In this document: positions 51,809 to 63,822 of the stretch, in pieces
How positions within the stretch are numbered: position 1 is the first letter of the stretch
How the letters are laid out: every line of letters begins with the position of its first letter
Source: Dicaeum eximium
Lineage: Eukaryota; Chordata; Aves; Passeriformes; Dicaeidae
NCBI GenBank assembly: GCA_013396995.1
Contig: VWZP01008598.1
Coordinates: 959,382-1,023,381, forward strand
Reading direction: 5' to 3'
Length of the DNA stretch: 64,000 nucleotides
Position numbers and translations under genes: made by a program
The notes under the pieces: generated by a model
The model's database searches: none
What the model was told of the DNA's origin: nothing
Seen by the model: only the letters and a program-made list of their open reading frames with translations

Positions 51809-51882
<74 letters not shown>
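51809..51882. repeat. 74-base T homopolymer
   Basis: Seventy-four consecutive T followed by a single N at 51883. A pure run this long is unusual in a bird genome, and the N marks the junction as uncertain, so its true length is unknown. On the minus strand it would read as poly-A following (CAAAC)n. Confidence 0.9.
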
Positions 51883-51883
51883 N

Positions 51884-51935
51884 GTTTGGTTTGGTTTGGT
51901 TTGGTTTGGTTTGGTTTGGTTTTTTTGGGGGGGGG
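51884..51935. repeat. (GTTTG)7 microsatellite then T6 and G9
   Basis: Seven copies of GTTTG (51884-51918), then GT, six T (51921-51926) and nine G (51927-51935). It is part of the same low-complexity cluster as the T74 run. Confidence 0.92.
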
Positions 51936-54900
51936 TCTTTTTTGTTTTGTTTTTTCCCCGCAGCATTTTTCTTTTTCGGAAATAAGAACTTTCTCATGCC
52001 TGTTGATTTCATCACACAGGAATTTAATTCAGCAGTCACCTTAAAAGGCCATTCATTTAGATTTAGGGAGGAGCACATTTGCTTCCTTTGCAAAATGTGA
52101 TGTCAAGGCTTGTATTTTTTCCCCCTCAATTCATCTTAAAATAGGAAATGCAGAAAGAGGAGGGTCCACAGTAGAGCACAGCACACATTTATGTGGCCAC
52201 CTAAATGAACAGAGCTGAAAGACTCATAGGCAATGCCTCTTTCACTGAACGTGAATACACTGGTTGTTCTTTCTGAGTGTCACAGGTATGGAAAAAAGGC
52301 ACAACCTATTTTGGCAGGGTGCTGATTCAAGCTTCTTAATTATCCAGCTAAGAGATCAAAGAGCAGAAAGAAGTCAGATGAAAGCTAGGTGCTGGTGTGG
52401 CTGCAATTCCTTTCCTAAATATCTGTTTCCCAGATTACAGTGATGTCAGGCTATATCTGTAACAATTAACATGGGGAGGAGGAGGATAAAACAAAAGCTT
52501 GTTTACTGTAGGCTGTACCAAAAGTTTTTGTATAGATTTCTCCAAATGAAATCAGTTATTGTAGGTGAGCCTGGTGGCTCCAGGTATTATTAAAATTGTC
52601 TGCACACCTCACAAAGCCCTGTTTACAACCAGTTATATCTTCTGAATTCAGCTCCTAGAATTGAGCTGTTCAGAGCTGTCTGGCTCTACTGGGTACACCT
52701 ACGTGCGTGTGGCTGTAATTTTCAGGTACAGCCTAAAAAGCTTGTTCAGGTCAAAGGTGTTTGGAGTGGAGATTTGGCCTTTGCCATCAGGAGGGCTGGG
52801 GGAGGAGGGAGAAGTGGTCTTGTTGAAAGAGCTCTCTCTTTTACACTCCTTCAGCAAATGCAGCCACAGTTTGCTCAGTCAGGGAGAGGCCCTTGAAGGT
52901 TTGTCACTCACAATTGTTCAACAGAAACCTTCATGGTTTTAGCAGCTAAGCTCCCTGATGACTTGTCTTCCCTGAGCATGCTCCAATCCAAATTTAAGAT
53001 AACTTGTCCCCCAGTTTGGTTGTTACAAGGCTGGCTCTGTGACAGGTCACACCTAAAGTTGAGATCTGAACTGAGATAGGGGCACAGCCTGGTTTTCAGC
53101 CAGCTTCCCCTGACTAGCACTATGGAGGAAAGGGGAAGCTGCTGCACAGCAGAAGCCTCAGAATAGTGGAAACTGATCCTGGGGGTGGCAGGAGGAAGGA
53201 TGAAAGTTTTCAACCAGAATCAGAGATGAGGGAGAACACTGGTGATGAAGTAAAGTGCAAGGCAGAAAGTGGAAGGGACCATCAGAGCTTGGGAATACCC
53301 ACAAAGAGAACTTGTGGTTGAACCTGGCTGAGTTGAGAAAGGGAGAAAGGGAGAAAGGCAATGGGAACGCTGATGCTGAGACACAGAGAGGAGGAACAGT
53401 GCTGGTCCAAGAAACAAGCTGTACATGGGGCTGATGCCTGTGGTCCATTAATCCTGGATTAATTAAGGCCTACGTTTTGCTGTGCAAGAAGATTAGGACT
53501 GGGTGGGAAGTTTACAAAGTGGAGGTAAAGACTGGATCAATCAGAAGTACAGGACTCAAAGCTGAGGGCAAAGAGAAGATATGGTATGGATAAATGGCCT
53601 CTGGAGTTTAAATGCTGCCATGGACTCTGTCCCACAGCTCCAGAACTCCTTGCATTCCAAGCAAATATATGTTTACCTGGAAGCTCCTAATTTCCCTGGT
53701 GGTCAATGTGACTCCTGATGTGAGAAAGTGCTGTGTTCAGAGCTGTAACCAAAGTCAATCTGGACTATGTTTTTCATATAGGAAAAAAAAATCCCAAACA
53801 TTAAGTGCTTAAAATGATCAGGTTTTAATGTCTCACATTGGTTGCCAAGATTATTTTATTTCCCCATCCCATTTTTTTTATCCACTCATCTCACAGGTTT
53901 TCTTAAAAACAATATTTGTGAAATACTCAGATTTTATACTGTTAAATGCCAATAAACAAGCATCTTGGGAAACAAAAAATCCTTCCTTCATTGCAAAAGA
54001 ATACAGCAAAGTAAAGTCTGAAGCCCCATTAAACAACCAGTAGAACACAAATCATTGAACAGTTGCTAATTACATAATCAGGTCTTCTTCTGTGTACTGG
54101 CTGAAGCAAAGATACTCTGAAAATATAGTTGTGTATCATGCTGGTAGGAGCTGAGTCATCCATGAAAGTACTCATTGGAAAAATATCATCCATTTCTTCT
54201 TATGTAATAGTTATAGTGTAAATGCCAAGATTTTGAACTTTCTTCACCTGTAGACCCCCGTAAACTTTACTGGAGATGTGCAGATCCTTGAATAGTGACT
54301 AGACAATAGCCTTTAGTTATTAGTTATTCTTTAGTTATTTCTGTTGCAGCCCTTGGAAGTCATCTGTGGAACCCTGGGAGTCTGCAGACGTTTTAGACTG
54401 CTGTCTATGACTGTATAGCTTACAAAGGCAAAAAAGAAGTTGTTAAACCAAGAATTGTTTTTTCAGTCTGTCCAGTAACATGTTGTGTCAGAAGAAAACA
54501 TATGAAATATTCAACGCCCTTGCTTCTAGAAATCATCTTGAAAGAAGGGGACAAGTTTGTTCTGATTATGCCATATCAGATGTTCTGCCTAAGACTTGTC
54601 TACTAGTTTTCTTTTTTTTCTCCCTCTCCAGTGCCACTTACAAATCTTGCATTTCTCTAGTTGACCACTGTTATCATACTCAAGCCCAAGTTAACATCTC
54701 AGCACTCTAACTCACCTCTGCCAATGCAATACTGCTCCTAACATGCATTGTGTAGGGCTGAAATACAGTTTTAAGGCTCCCATACTTGAATGTTTCCATT
54801 CCACTGTAAACTGAGAGTGATATTTGATTCTGTAAAAACAAACATTACAGAGGTGTTTCCCCTTGGAGTTTGGGAACTTCTGTCACTGATATGTGAGGAT

Positions 54901-57900
54901 CTGTAATTACAGCAGTGTTCCCTTCCATCCACCACAGCTGTCTCTGGCAATGCTCCCCCTCATTAGGAAACTATCCTATAATTTAAGATTAGAGCTTGAA
55001 CATAAGGCAGTAAGTGTCCCTATCTGTTTGAGTCCTTACAGAATTTACATTGCCGAGCTGAGGCGTCTGTTGTGCTTAGACCTTTCCACCTTTCAGAAAC
55101 AGATCTTGAACTTCATTTTGCTTTGCCTGGTTTGCACCAGCAGTTCTCCCAGTGCAAATGCTGTGAGAGGTGGTTGCAGATGGACCTGGCTTCAGGAAAG
55201 CCAAGCCTCTGATACTCTTGATACTGTTAAAACAACTCAGGATTTTTTCTCACCGTCTGACGTTCAGCTTTTTATTACATCAGTGACCTGTGTCACTTTC
55301 CTGTGAAGTTATTCTGGCTGTGAAAATTATGGTAGAAGAATTGAAAGTGATGTGAAACAATAGGTTTATTCAGTTCCCCATTCTGAATAGCTGCTCATTT
55401 CTGGAGTATGGCACAAGACACATTTATCTTTATTCATTACCCTTTAAAATGACACATATTTTAAAATTGTGTTAGTACCATCAATGTGATATATGAGATC
55501 TTCCTGAGCTCATAATTTATCACAACTGCCTTTGTATGACTTAGTAATTGATTTTTGGCTGGTAGCAAAGGATGTAGATCCTTGCTCCCTTGTTTCTGCT
55601 TTTTGATCTTTTTAAGTCATGAGCCCTGGATGTTCTCCTCTGAAAAACTTGGTGTTTGCTAGCTGAATTACAACAACACATGGATAAAATAAATTTGCCA
55701 GCAAGCTCCTTTTAACTATTTATTTATTTTTAATTCAGTTTGCAAAACTGAATAAAAAGGTTGAATAAATAAAAAAGGTTGACTTCTGAGCTGCAATCAT
55801 ATTTAGCAAAGGATTAAAAAAGCAAACCAACCCATAAGAGCTTTAGCAATCCACTAGCTTTTTCCCAGGGCTCTTCATCACATTTTTCAAGACTAGCAAA
55901 GTGAACAGAAAGGGCTCGGTGTGGGTGGGCTTGGGACAGAGGTCTAACACGTGTGAACATGAGCTCAGAGTACTTAAGCTGTTTTGTGCTTCAGTCTTTC
56001 TGCTTCTTGCCTCAGTGTCTGCATGGTGAAGGTGTGTGTGTATGCACACACGTGAGAACATGTGCACATCTTGCTCCAGGTGCATGTGTAACATCCACAT
56101 ACTGTAAATTATGCTGTGAGTAGCTACTCACTGCCTTTGCTTTTCCTGATGTTTCCTGTTCCAGCTTTTTTCCTGAACCGCCAGCATTAACTTACTTTTG
56201 CTTTACTGCCAGAACATGACACAATGCAAGAGATAAATTTCAAAGTTCCACAGATAATATATAATGATTCCTTTCCAATTACCCTCAGTTAATGTGGATA
56301 AACATTCCTCCAGAAGACCAAACCCTAAACCACATTCTAGTATTCACGCTGACTTTTTGGAGGGACTGACTTTCACAAAGTGATATGCTGTTTCATGGGA
56401 AGAAGAAAATTCCATTTCTGAAAATCAAGCCTTTGTTTTCAGAGAAACCATACAGCTTGCAGTCACTGACTCTCTTCATGTGTTGCCAATAAGTGGGGAT
56501 GGCCTGAGCCTGACTTTTCCTTCCTCATTATACATGGTGCATGTTTGCTTCTTTCGTGGGCTGTGTTTTCAGTGTGTTTGCTTAGTTTCTCACTGTCTGC
56601 CATACTGATTTCTTTATTCTTTCACTTCTGAGTTTGCTGCATATTTTATTTCTGTCTTGCATCTGCACTCTGATTGCTTTGCTCAGCTGGATTTAGCATC
56701 CTGATTGTATATAAGGATGTGCCTTTTTTTGTCGTTTTAACCTCTTCTGCCTCAATGCTCTGTTGGAGAGACTGCAGAGGGCAAGTAAAAATAATTAAAA
56801 CCCTAAAAAAATGTCCTACTAACAGCAAGAAGAAAATTTAAAAGCCAAAAATCAGTCTTTGCAAGGTTAAAATTGTCAGAACAGACACAGAGTTTTAAAA
56901 GATGTATAATTTCTTCCCCCACACACACTTCCCCCCAGTGATCCAGATGTTACTCAATGAAAGAATCACATTTAAATATAAAATAATCTATTTATTGTGT
57001 TGCATAATCACTATATTTTTTTAAGTTCAGGAAAAATATGAAAAAGACAGGTTCAGTAATTCAAAGCTTTCACAGGAATACAAACCTTTCTTAGCATGGT
57101 TTATGGCCATTGTGGAATATGATCCTCTTATCTCTGGTAAAAGTCGGCAAGGTTTATCATCAGCTCTCAACACAAATGAACTTCAGATATGGCTGCTTTT
57201 CTACAGAAGCTATCTGAGATCAATGGGGTCATGCTATATCTGCACTCCCTGCAGAAATATCTGAGAGAATCATATTGGTTATCTTCTTGCTTCACATCCC
57301 CTCGTGGAAAACTGGTTGTCAACATTTGTGTCAATGGGATGTCACTTGATGAGATACATCAGATTTCTAAAGCTGTATGTATCTCATAATCTGTAACTGA
57401 ACATAACAATCATCCAACTATAGCCAAGCCTGGGAATAGAGAATGTCAGAAGGAGAAAAGAAGCTATCTCAAAATAAGTTTGAAGAAAACCTGAGTAGAG
57501 CTGACAGATGGTACAGCACTTCAAGGAAATCACGACTTTCCCCTTCTTCCATCAGTTGCTAAGGAGAGATTATATATAAGAGAGTATCAAGAATACCAGC
57601 ACCCAGGTAATACTTAATTCTGATAAGTGTCTGAACACCCATGAAGCCATCTTACACACCTTCTGTCTTAATCCAACCTGCTTCTTGGGGCTGGGGTATC
57701 TATCCTTGTATCTATTTGTAAAATGGAAGATGGGAATGTTCTATCTTTTGAAATGTCCAGAAAGCTATTTAGAAGCATTAACCAGTCCACTGTACAGCTA
57801 TGCATCTCTTGAGCTGCAAAGGCAAATACATATAGCTCAGAACATATCTCCCTGCAGCTTAGTGATTCCCCATTCAGTCACTGCTTTAAACCAGAACAAT

Positions 57901-58159
57901 GATCTTTTTGTTTTTGGCTTTCTGCAGGATAGGGTTTAACCCCATTAATGACTGTTTTTCCCTCCTTACCACTCCAGGTAAAGGGGATTATATAATTGTC
58001 TTGTCTGAAATGAAACTCAGATCAGTTGAGGAGACAGAGTGTGAAGAACACACATTCGCTGCAGAAATTCATCTGGCAAAGAAAAAAAATGCAGATAATT
58101 GCTGGCTTTTTTAAAAAAGGATGGCAAGGTGAATATTTTTTACTCAAGCTTTAAGTGAC
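51936..58159. other. intergenic, no gene recognised
   Basis: Ordinary AT-rich sequence. A short GAGAAAGG tandem (three copies) lies near 53335-53358 and a 22-base perfectly alternating purine/pyrimidine stretch at 56033-56054. The longest frame (54893-55306, 137 codons) resembles nothing I know and has no splice or start context. Confidence 0.55.
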
Positions 58160-59152
58160 TGGAGGGTAGAACAGAGTGTTGTAGGGAATGAGGCTGTGTC
58201 TGGGTAGAGATCAGTCACCAGCAGTGCTCCTCAGGGCTTCATCCTGGGGACAGTTCTGTTCAATATATTTATCAATGATTTGGGTGTAGGATTGAATGCA
58301 CCATTAGCAAGTTTGCTGATGATACTGAACTGGGAAGTGTTTTGAAGGACAAGTGGCCTTGAAGAGAGATATGGATAGACAGAACAGGATAGACAGGTTA
58401 TGATTAATGGGATGAAATTTAGGATTAATGGGATGAAATTTAGCCATCTGAAATACCAGATTCTGCACCTGGGAGAGAATACTGCTGGGTACAAGTATAA
58501 ACTAGGAGACTGAGTAGCTGAAGACCAGTCCCACGGAAAGGGGCCTGGGGATGCCAATTGACAGGAGGCTCAAAAGGAGTTGGCAGTGTGTGCCCTGGCA
58601 GCCAAGAGGGCAAAACTCATCCTGGGATGCATCAAATATAGCACAACTGACCTGCCAATAGGGATAATTATACCAGTGTGTTGACCTGCTGCAACCTAAT
58701 TTTGAGTATGTTGTGTAGTTCTAGGCCTCAAAACTTAAAAAGGATGTGAAGATCCTTGGATGTGTCCAGAGGAGAGGAAAGATGGTGAAAGGGCAGGAAG
58801 GCCTTTCAGTTGCTTATCTCTTCACCTTGGGATCCAACGATAGGACACATGGGAATGGTTCAAAGTTTCACCAGGAAAGGTTTAGTCCGGACATTGAGAA
58901 GCAGTTCTTTACTGAGAAGGTGATCAAACACTGGAACAGGCTTTCTAGAGAAATGGTTGATGTGCCATGGTTGTCAGTGCTCAAGAGGCATTTATTTGGA
59001 CTAAGCCCTTAATACCATGCTTTAACTTGGTCAGCCCTGAAGTGGTCAGGCAGTTGGACAAGATGATCATTTTAGATTCCATCTGGCTTAACTATTCTCT
59101 TCTATTTTCTATATATTCTATATTCTATATCCAGTATTCTATATTCTGTTCT
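58160..59152 (+). mobile_element. CR1 element, 3' half of ORF2 plus tail
   Basis: This is the longest CR1 copy here, about 1 kb. The 5' end shows the reverse-transcriptase block translating as QGFILGTVLFNIFINDL, followed by TTTGCTGATGATACT (the F-A-D-D catalytic motif, now in another frame because of an indel). It continues through the CR1 thumb and C-terminal region (TGTGTCCAGAGGAGAGGAAA, AAACACTGGAACAGGCTTTC) to the TTGGACAAGATGATCATTTT end. The tail is an ATTCTAT-type repeat that has grown to about 60 bases (59092-59152). Frameshifts and an internal 21-bp duplication make it non-functional. Confidence 0.93.
58402..58443 (+). repeat. 21-bp perfect tandem duplication inside CR1
   Basis: A 21-base unit (start GATTAATGGGATG, end AAATTTAG) occurs twice in succession at 58402-58422 and 58423-58443 with no mismatch. 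It is likely a replication-slippage duplication younger than the CR1 insertion. Confidence 0.95.
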
Positions 59153-60636
59153 AAACCTTCCTTCAACAGAAGCAGGGCTATATTCCCTGCTAAATTATCT
59201 CCCTTGTCTCTTCTATTAACTACTTCATATCTACTAATTTCCCAAAACACAAAAGCTATTGGACAGACATTCCAGCTGAGGATGAACCTACATAATTCTT
59301 GGATGTAAGAGAAGCCATGTTTACAACATCTTCCTCTTGTTAACAACATGCAGAACCCTAAAATATCTCCCACTTGTTTTAATAAAGCAGAATATTTTAT
59401 GTGGTGGCCATATACAATCATGACTGTTATGAAGGAATTTATAGGAGTTAATGAGGAGCACTCTTACTTGAGAACTGAGACGCACTAATGGAACAGGATC
59501 TGCAGGTGTCACTCACTGTGTCAGAGAAGGAAACTTGTATTTCATGAAGGGCCTTCAGGGAATGGAAAAAAAACCAGGCTTCTACTTTTTTGAAATGAGA
59601 AGCACCAAAAAGAGCCTAAAGCACCCTGAAGTATTAGTGGGAGAATCCCTTGGGCTATAGTGTGGGTCAGATTTGAGTGACTGGCAGCAAAATGTGCTGC
59701 ACATTAAGTAAACATGATGGTAATATCCAGAATGGGAGGCACAGAAAAAAACAAGGGACTCGTAAAACTAATAATGGGACAGGGCCAGTGGTGGTATCTG
59801 GGAGATATTCATAAATTTTATGGCTGGAAAGGAAGATGATGAGAAGCAAAGAAAAGTGACCAGTATGATTTAAGGCCAGTAGGAGAGGGATGAAACAGTC
59901 ACTGGAGGCAAGTTTTTTTGGTCAAAGCACAGCAGTGGGGGTGAAGATAGACAAATATTGCTCAGGCTTATTTCCCAGACCTTCCCCAGGTGCATCTCTT
60001 ATTCCACATAACAAAGACTCAAGAACCTCCTTACAACTCCTCTTTTGGCTTGACCTTGACATGACTTTAATGAACTAGCTTCCATACTGGTGCTGTTCAG
60101 CACTGGTCTTTCCCTTGTTTTTTGCTGTGTGGTCTGTAACTATCTCGGTCAGACTGCAGGCTCCATAGTAAACATTATAGTGCTAAAGTATAAATCACAG
60201 AGAAATACAGCACCTGTACAGTAGCTAAACTACACCCATCATGTTCTGTAAATAATAAACTACCCAGGAGTAAAAATGACAAAAGGATAAGATGTAGAAC
60301 TTGAACCAGTTGTGCTCTAGCTCTGGTCAAATTAAGATGTGGTCAAGAATTTTAAACATTATGCTACATATTTTATCTAAAGCATTTGGTAGCACACAGA
60401 AAACCTCTTCACTTGGGGAGAAGCTGTGATGTATTTCTAGCCCAAGAAATATCAGAGACAGTGGTCACCAGTGAAAATCAATTTGGACTCAAGTGAAAGA
60501 AAGGGTAAAAAAATGAGAATAGGAAGCCATTATAGGACACTGGGGGAGGATGAGAAAGCAGAACAGGAAATGTTTATGTAGATAAAGGAAGCCTGCAAAA
60601 TAGCTACAACAGGAATCATAGGAATTTCAACCGTCC
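59153..60636. other. intergenic, no gene recognised
   Basis: Low-feature sequence between the CR1 tail and the next LTR. No supported exon or repeat. Confidence 0.5.
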
Positions 60637-61265
60637 TGTGTAGTAGTCTGTCAAAAATAGTTTGTTCTTAGGTGAAGTTTCCCCTATGTTTGGTTTATTC
60701 CCGATGTTATCTCCTCCCCTAGCCCTTTCCATATAAGGTAGGCTCCTCCCTTTATTCCAGTTCCTTCCCTGACAATCAGTGTAGACCCTGCCCTCCCCTC
60801 CTGTCTGTTACCTAGAACCCCACCTATTCTTCTAGAATGTTCTTTGTCTATTATTGAGATGTTAATACCCAGTTGGTTGGTTGAGACCTTTCCCCTCCCC
60901 ACTTCCCCCTCATTGGTGAATGTTTTATGTAGTCCCTCCTTTTACTCCTGCCAATCCCTCATCCCATGGGTTGAAAGATGTTACACCCCCCTCAGTATTT
61001 AAGTTGCTGTAAACTTTGTTCTTGGCTTTTTCTGTGGCTCATTTTCCAAGTTAATAGAGCACACCCTCTCAACCCAGTGAAAGAGTCTCCCCTGGTCTTT
61101 TGCCTTTGCTTTCATCGCTTCGGCTCCAATTGCCCTCACAGAGCACTGGCTCTGAAGCTGCTCCCCACACTTGGGGAGTGCCCCGCTCCTTGTTGTAGGA
61201 CTGCAAGCCAGTCAGGAGAGACTGAGGGCTGTGAAAGTCCTGTCCCTGAGGGGAATTGTAATTAG
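60637..61265 (+). mobile_element. endogenous retrovirus LTR (solo, decayed)
   Basis: The segment begins TGTGTAGTAGTCTGTC and contains a long pyrimidine-rich U3 (CTCCTCCCTTTATTCC, CCTGCCCTCCCCTCCTG). A TATA-like CAGTATTTAAG lies near 60993 and is followed by a U5-like portion with CTTTCATCGCTTCGGCTCC. It is GC-richer than its flanks and has the composition of avian ERV LTRs. Ends are approximate and no target-site duplication was confirmed. No viral gene adjoins it, so it appears to be a solo LTR. The 95-codon frame inside (60978-61265) is incidental. Confidence 0.55.
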
Positions 61266-63722
61266 GAAATATCAAATAAGTGTGAAAAGCTGAAGACTAA
61301 TGTAGCTCTGAATTGTCTTCACAAAGTTTGTGAACACGCTCTACATATAGAAGCAACAGCCTCAGAAAGCTCAAATCCTGGCTTTTATCTCCATGTCCAA
61401 AATAGTGCAGATCTGAAAGAATCAGTTTATTGACCTGAGCTAGGGTTATACTCCTAGCTCTATTTTCTCAGGCCTTCTGCAGATGGTTGGGGGCTGGTAT
61501 ATTCACAGAGGATGTGGTTCATTTAACTTCTGGGGATTGACTCTCCTCATGTTTGTGGAGGGCGTGAGCTATAAATTGTTGTTAAGACAATTTTGCAAGC
61601 TATGAGATGGTAAAGTGGCTATATGTTTTTACTACCTGAGGTATTCTTAAATCAAGTTGGTTTAAAAGATAGACAATTTCTGGAAATTTAGTCATTTCTG
61701 GAAATCACAGTATACACTAAAAAAAGTTTAATTCTATTTGTATTTTTAAAAAATCATGTGCAAAGTCCATTCTTCTGCCAGCAGTACCATATTGGCTTCT
61801 GTGAGGTTTAAATTCTCTGTGGCAAAGTGCAGTTAAGAATGGGAGGCATTGGCAAAGCTTCTTTGTGTTGCAGCTGTAAGAAACAGCAGTTAAGTGAAAA
61901 TTACTTGCTATTACTCAGGTGATGTTAAAACATCTGGTAGCATTTGTCTTCTGCCCATCCTAAGCTTTTTTGCTTGCCTTCCAGTCAGGTCCTTTGTTTC
62001 TGCTGCACCATTGCAAGCTTTCCTTTACCCAGGGTTTCCACCTGGTGCATCCAGTTGACATTCAAATGCCCATGATGCTTGCCTCATCCAAAACCACTTT
62101 GTTCTGCCACGGGGCCAGCATAAAACAGGTGGCAGTCCCCTCTGATACTGGACTTAAAGAGACTCAATGAACATCATCTCATACTAATGGGACTTCACTC
62201 AGGCAATAAGAAGAGTTGCAAGAGTAACCACCAAATATTTATGAGAAGTAATTCAAAGCATGTTCTTCTGAGAAGATGAAGCTCTGAAATTTATTGCACT
62301 AGACTCAATTTTTGCAAAGTTTAATCTGAACAAGCATCTGGTATGTTCTGATTCATAGCACATATGTTTGCCATTGTATCATTCTGTGCACAACAATAAA
62401 CACTTTAGTATTTAGCTCTGACTTAATTCAGTATTGCTACTATAACATAGAATTTTCCTTGACATCTGCATAAAAGGATAACGTCATTTCACAGTATTTT
62501 ATCTTTTCTGGCCTTTATTTGCTCTGGTGAAAGATGATCTAGCTTGATATTTCTTAAGACATAACTGTTGTGTCTGGAGTCATCCTTGTTTGTGTAACAG
62601 GGATAGCACTTGTGAGATTTGCAGGGGATTAAATGAGCATTTATTTTATAATGTGATTATAATGTGATTCACTGAGGTTTTGATGAAACTGTGGGAGAAA
62701 ATGCATAGTAATTCTACTTTTCTCTGGCTCTGGTGGCATTCTGGCCTCCAAAAGTTGTGCAGAGAGTTTGTGAAGAGCAAATTCTAATCAAACCTTTTCA
62801 TAGGAAATTTTTTCTAGCAGCCTGCATAAATGCCTCCTTTATTTTAAGGAGCACTTTCAGTAGTATCACACAACTGTTTTCATAATCTCAAAACTCTTAT
62901 TTAAAGGGCTGTGACAATCAAGTTGATTATGCTCCCATGGACCAATTTTTAGTTATCTTTGGTCAGCTTCCACTAAAAACATATTTGTGTCTCCGTTGCT
63001 GTCAGATGAAATATTTTTTAGGAAATCAGTATTATTTATCTCACTAATTACCCTTTAACTTGCTTTTGCTTATTTTTACAAATTTTCTTTTTTTCTCTCT
63101 ACTAGATTATTTGTTTTTTTAAGGCTTACTACTTATTGTTTCTGCTGACCTTTGGATCCCTGAGCCTACAAGGCTCTGGGATATTTTTTCCTATTTAAAA
63201 TACAAAAAGGGACATTTTAGTTTCCTTTTCTTTTTTTTTTTCCCAAATATTTTCTGCCAGCAAGTCCCTTTCATATGACTGCTTGATTTAGTTTTCCCAA
63301 CTCATAGAAATTCACATTAAAATAGGAGTAGAAGAGATTCTTTTGGCAGCCTGCCTGCTGAACTCTAGAAATGCCACTTCACATAGTCCATGCTATGGAT
63401 GGTTGAGTGAGCTCCAGAGAATGTAGCTGGGAAGAAAAACCCACGGGCTGAAGCCTGTTAATCTGAGGAGAGGGGAAGGTATCCTGTAAAGCACTTCATA
63501 CTGATCATCACATGTCTGTTTTATTCTGAGCCCTTCACGTTGGCAAAGTAATTCATTCTCTTCACTGCTTCATTAGTCGGTCACTGTGAGAACTCAGCCA
63601 GAGGCACTAGGGTGCCCCTGAATTTTGTGCCACTGACACCCATCTATTAATAAGCCATTAAGATATGGCACACAGACAACCATACAGTTATCAGATAGCA
63701 ATGACTTTAGACCTGTGCTTAC
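61266..63722. other. intergenic, no gene recognised
   Basis: AT-rich, with T runs at 63.1-63.24 kb. I see no exon, RNA gene or named repeat. Confidence 0.5.
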
Positions 63723-63822
63723 CTGAGCATGCTTTAGGACAGGAATCTGGCAGGGAGAGGATGGCTCCGTTGTCACTTCACAGTCATCTTCCAAACAATA
63801 ATAATTGTATAATTGGGAAGCC
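63723..63822 (-). other. possible orphan coding exon (weak)
   Basis: On the minus strand this is a 100-nt open segment between a TTTTTAG acceptor (exon starts at 63822) and a good donor CAG|GTAAGC (63722-63717). It reads A-S-Q-L-Y-N-Y-Y-C-L-E-D-D-C and continues to PVLKHAQ with no stop. I do not recognise the peptide. The pyrimidine tract is poor and the frame stays open into the supposed intron. A chance frame or a noncoding-RNA exon is as likely as a gene. Confidence 0.2.

Noticed and set aside
54893..55306. 137-codon plus-strand frame
   Set aside because: No domain, no conserved start context, no splice sites considered convincing.
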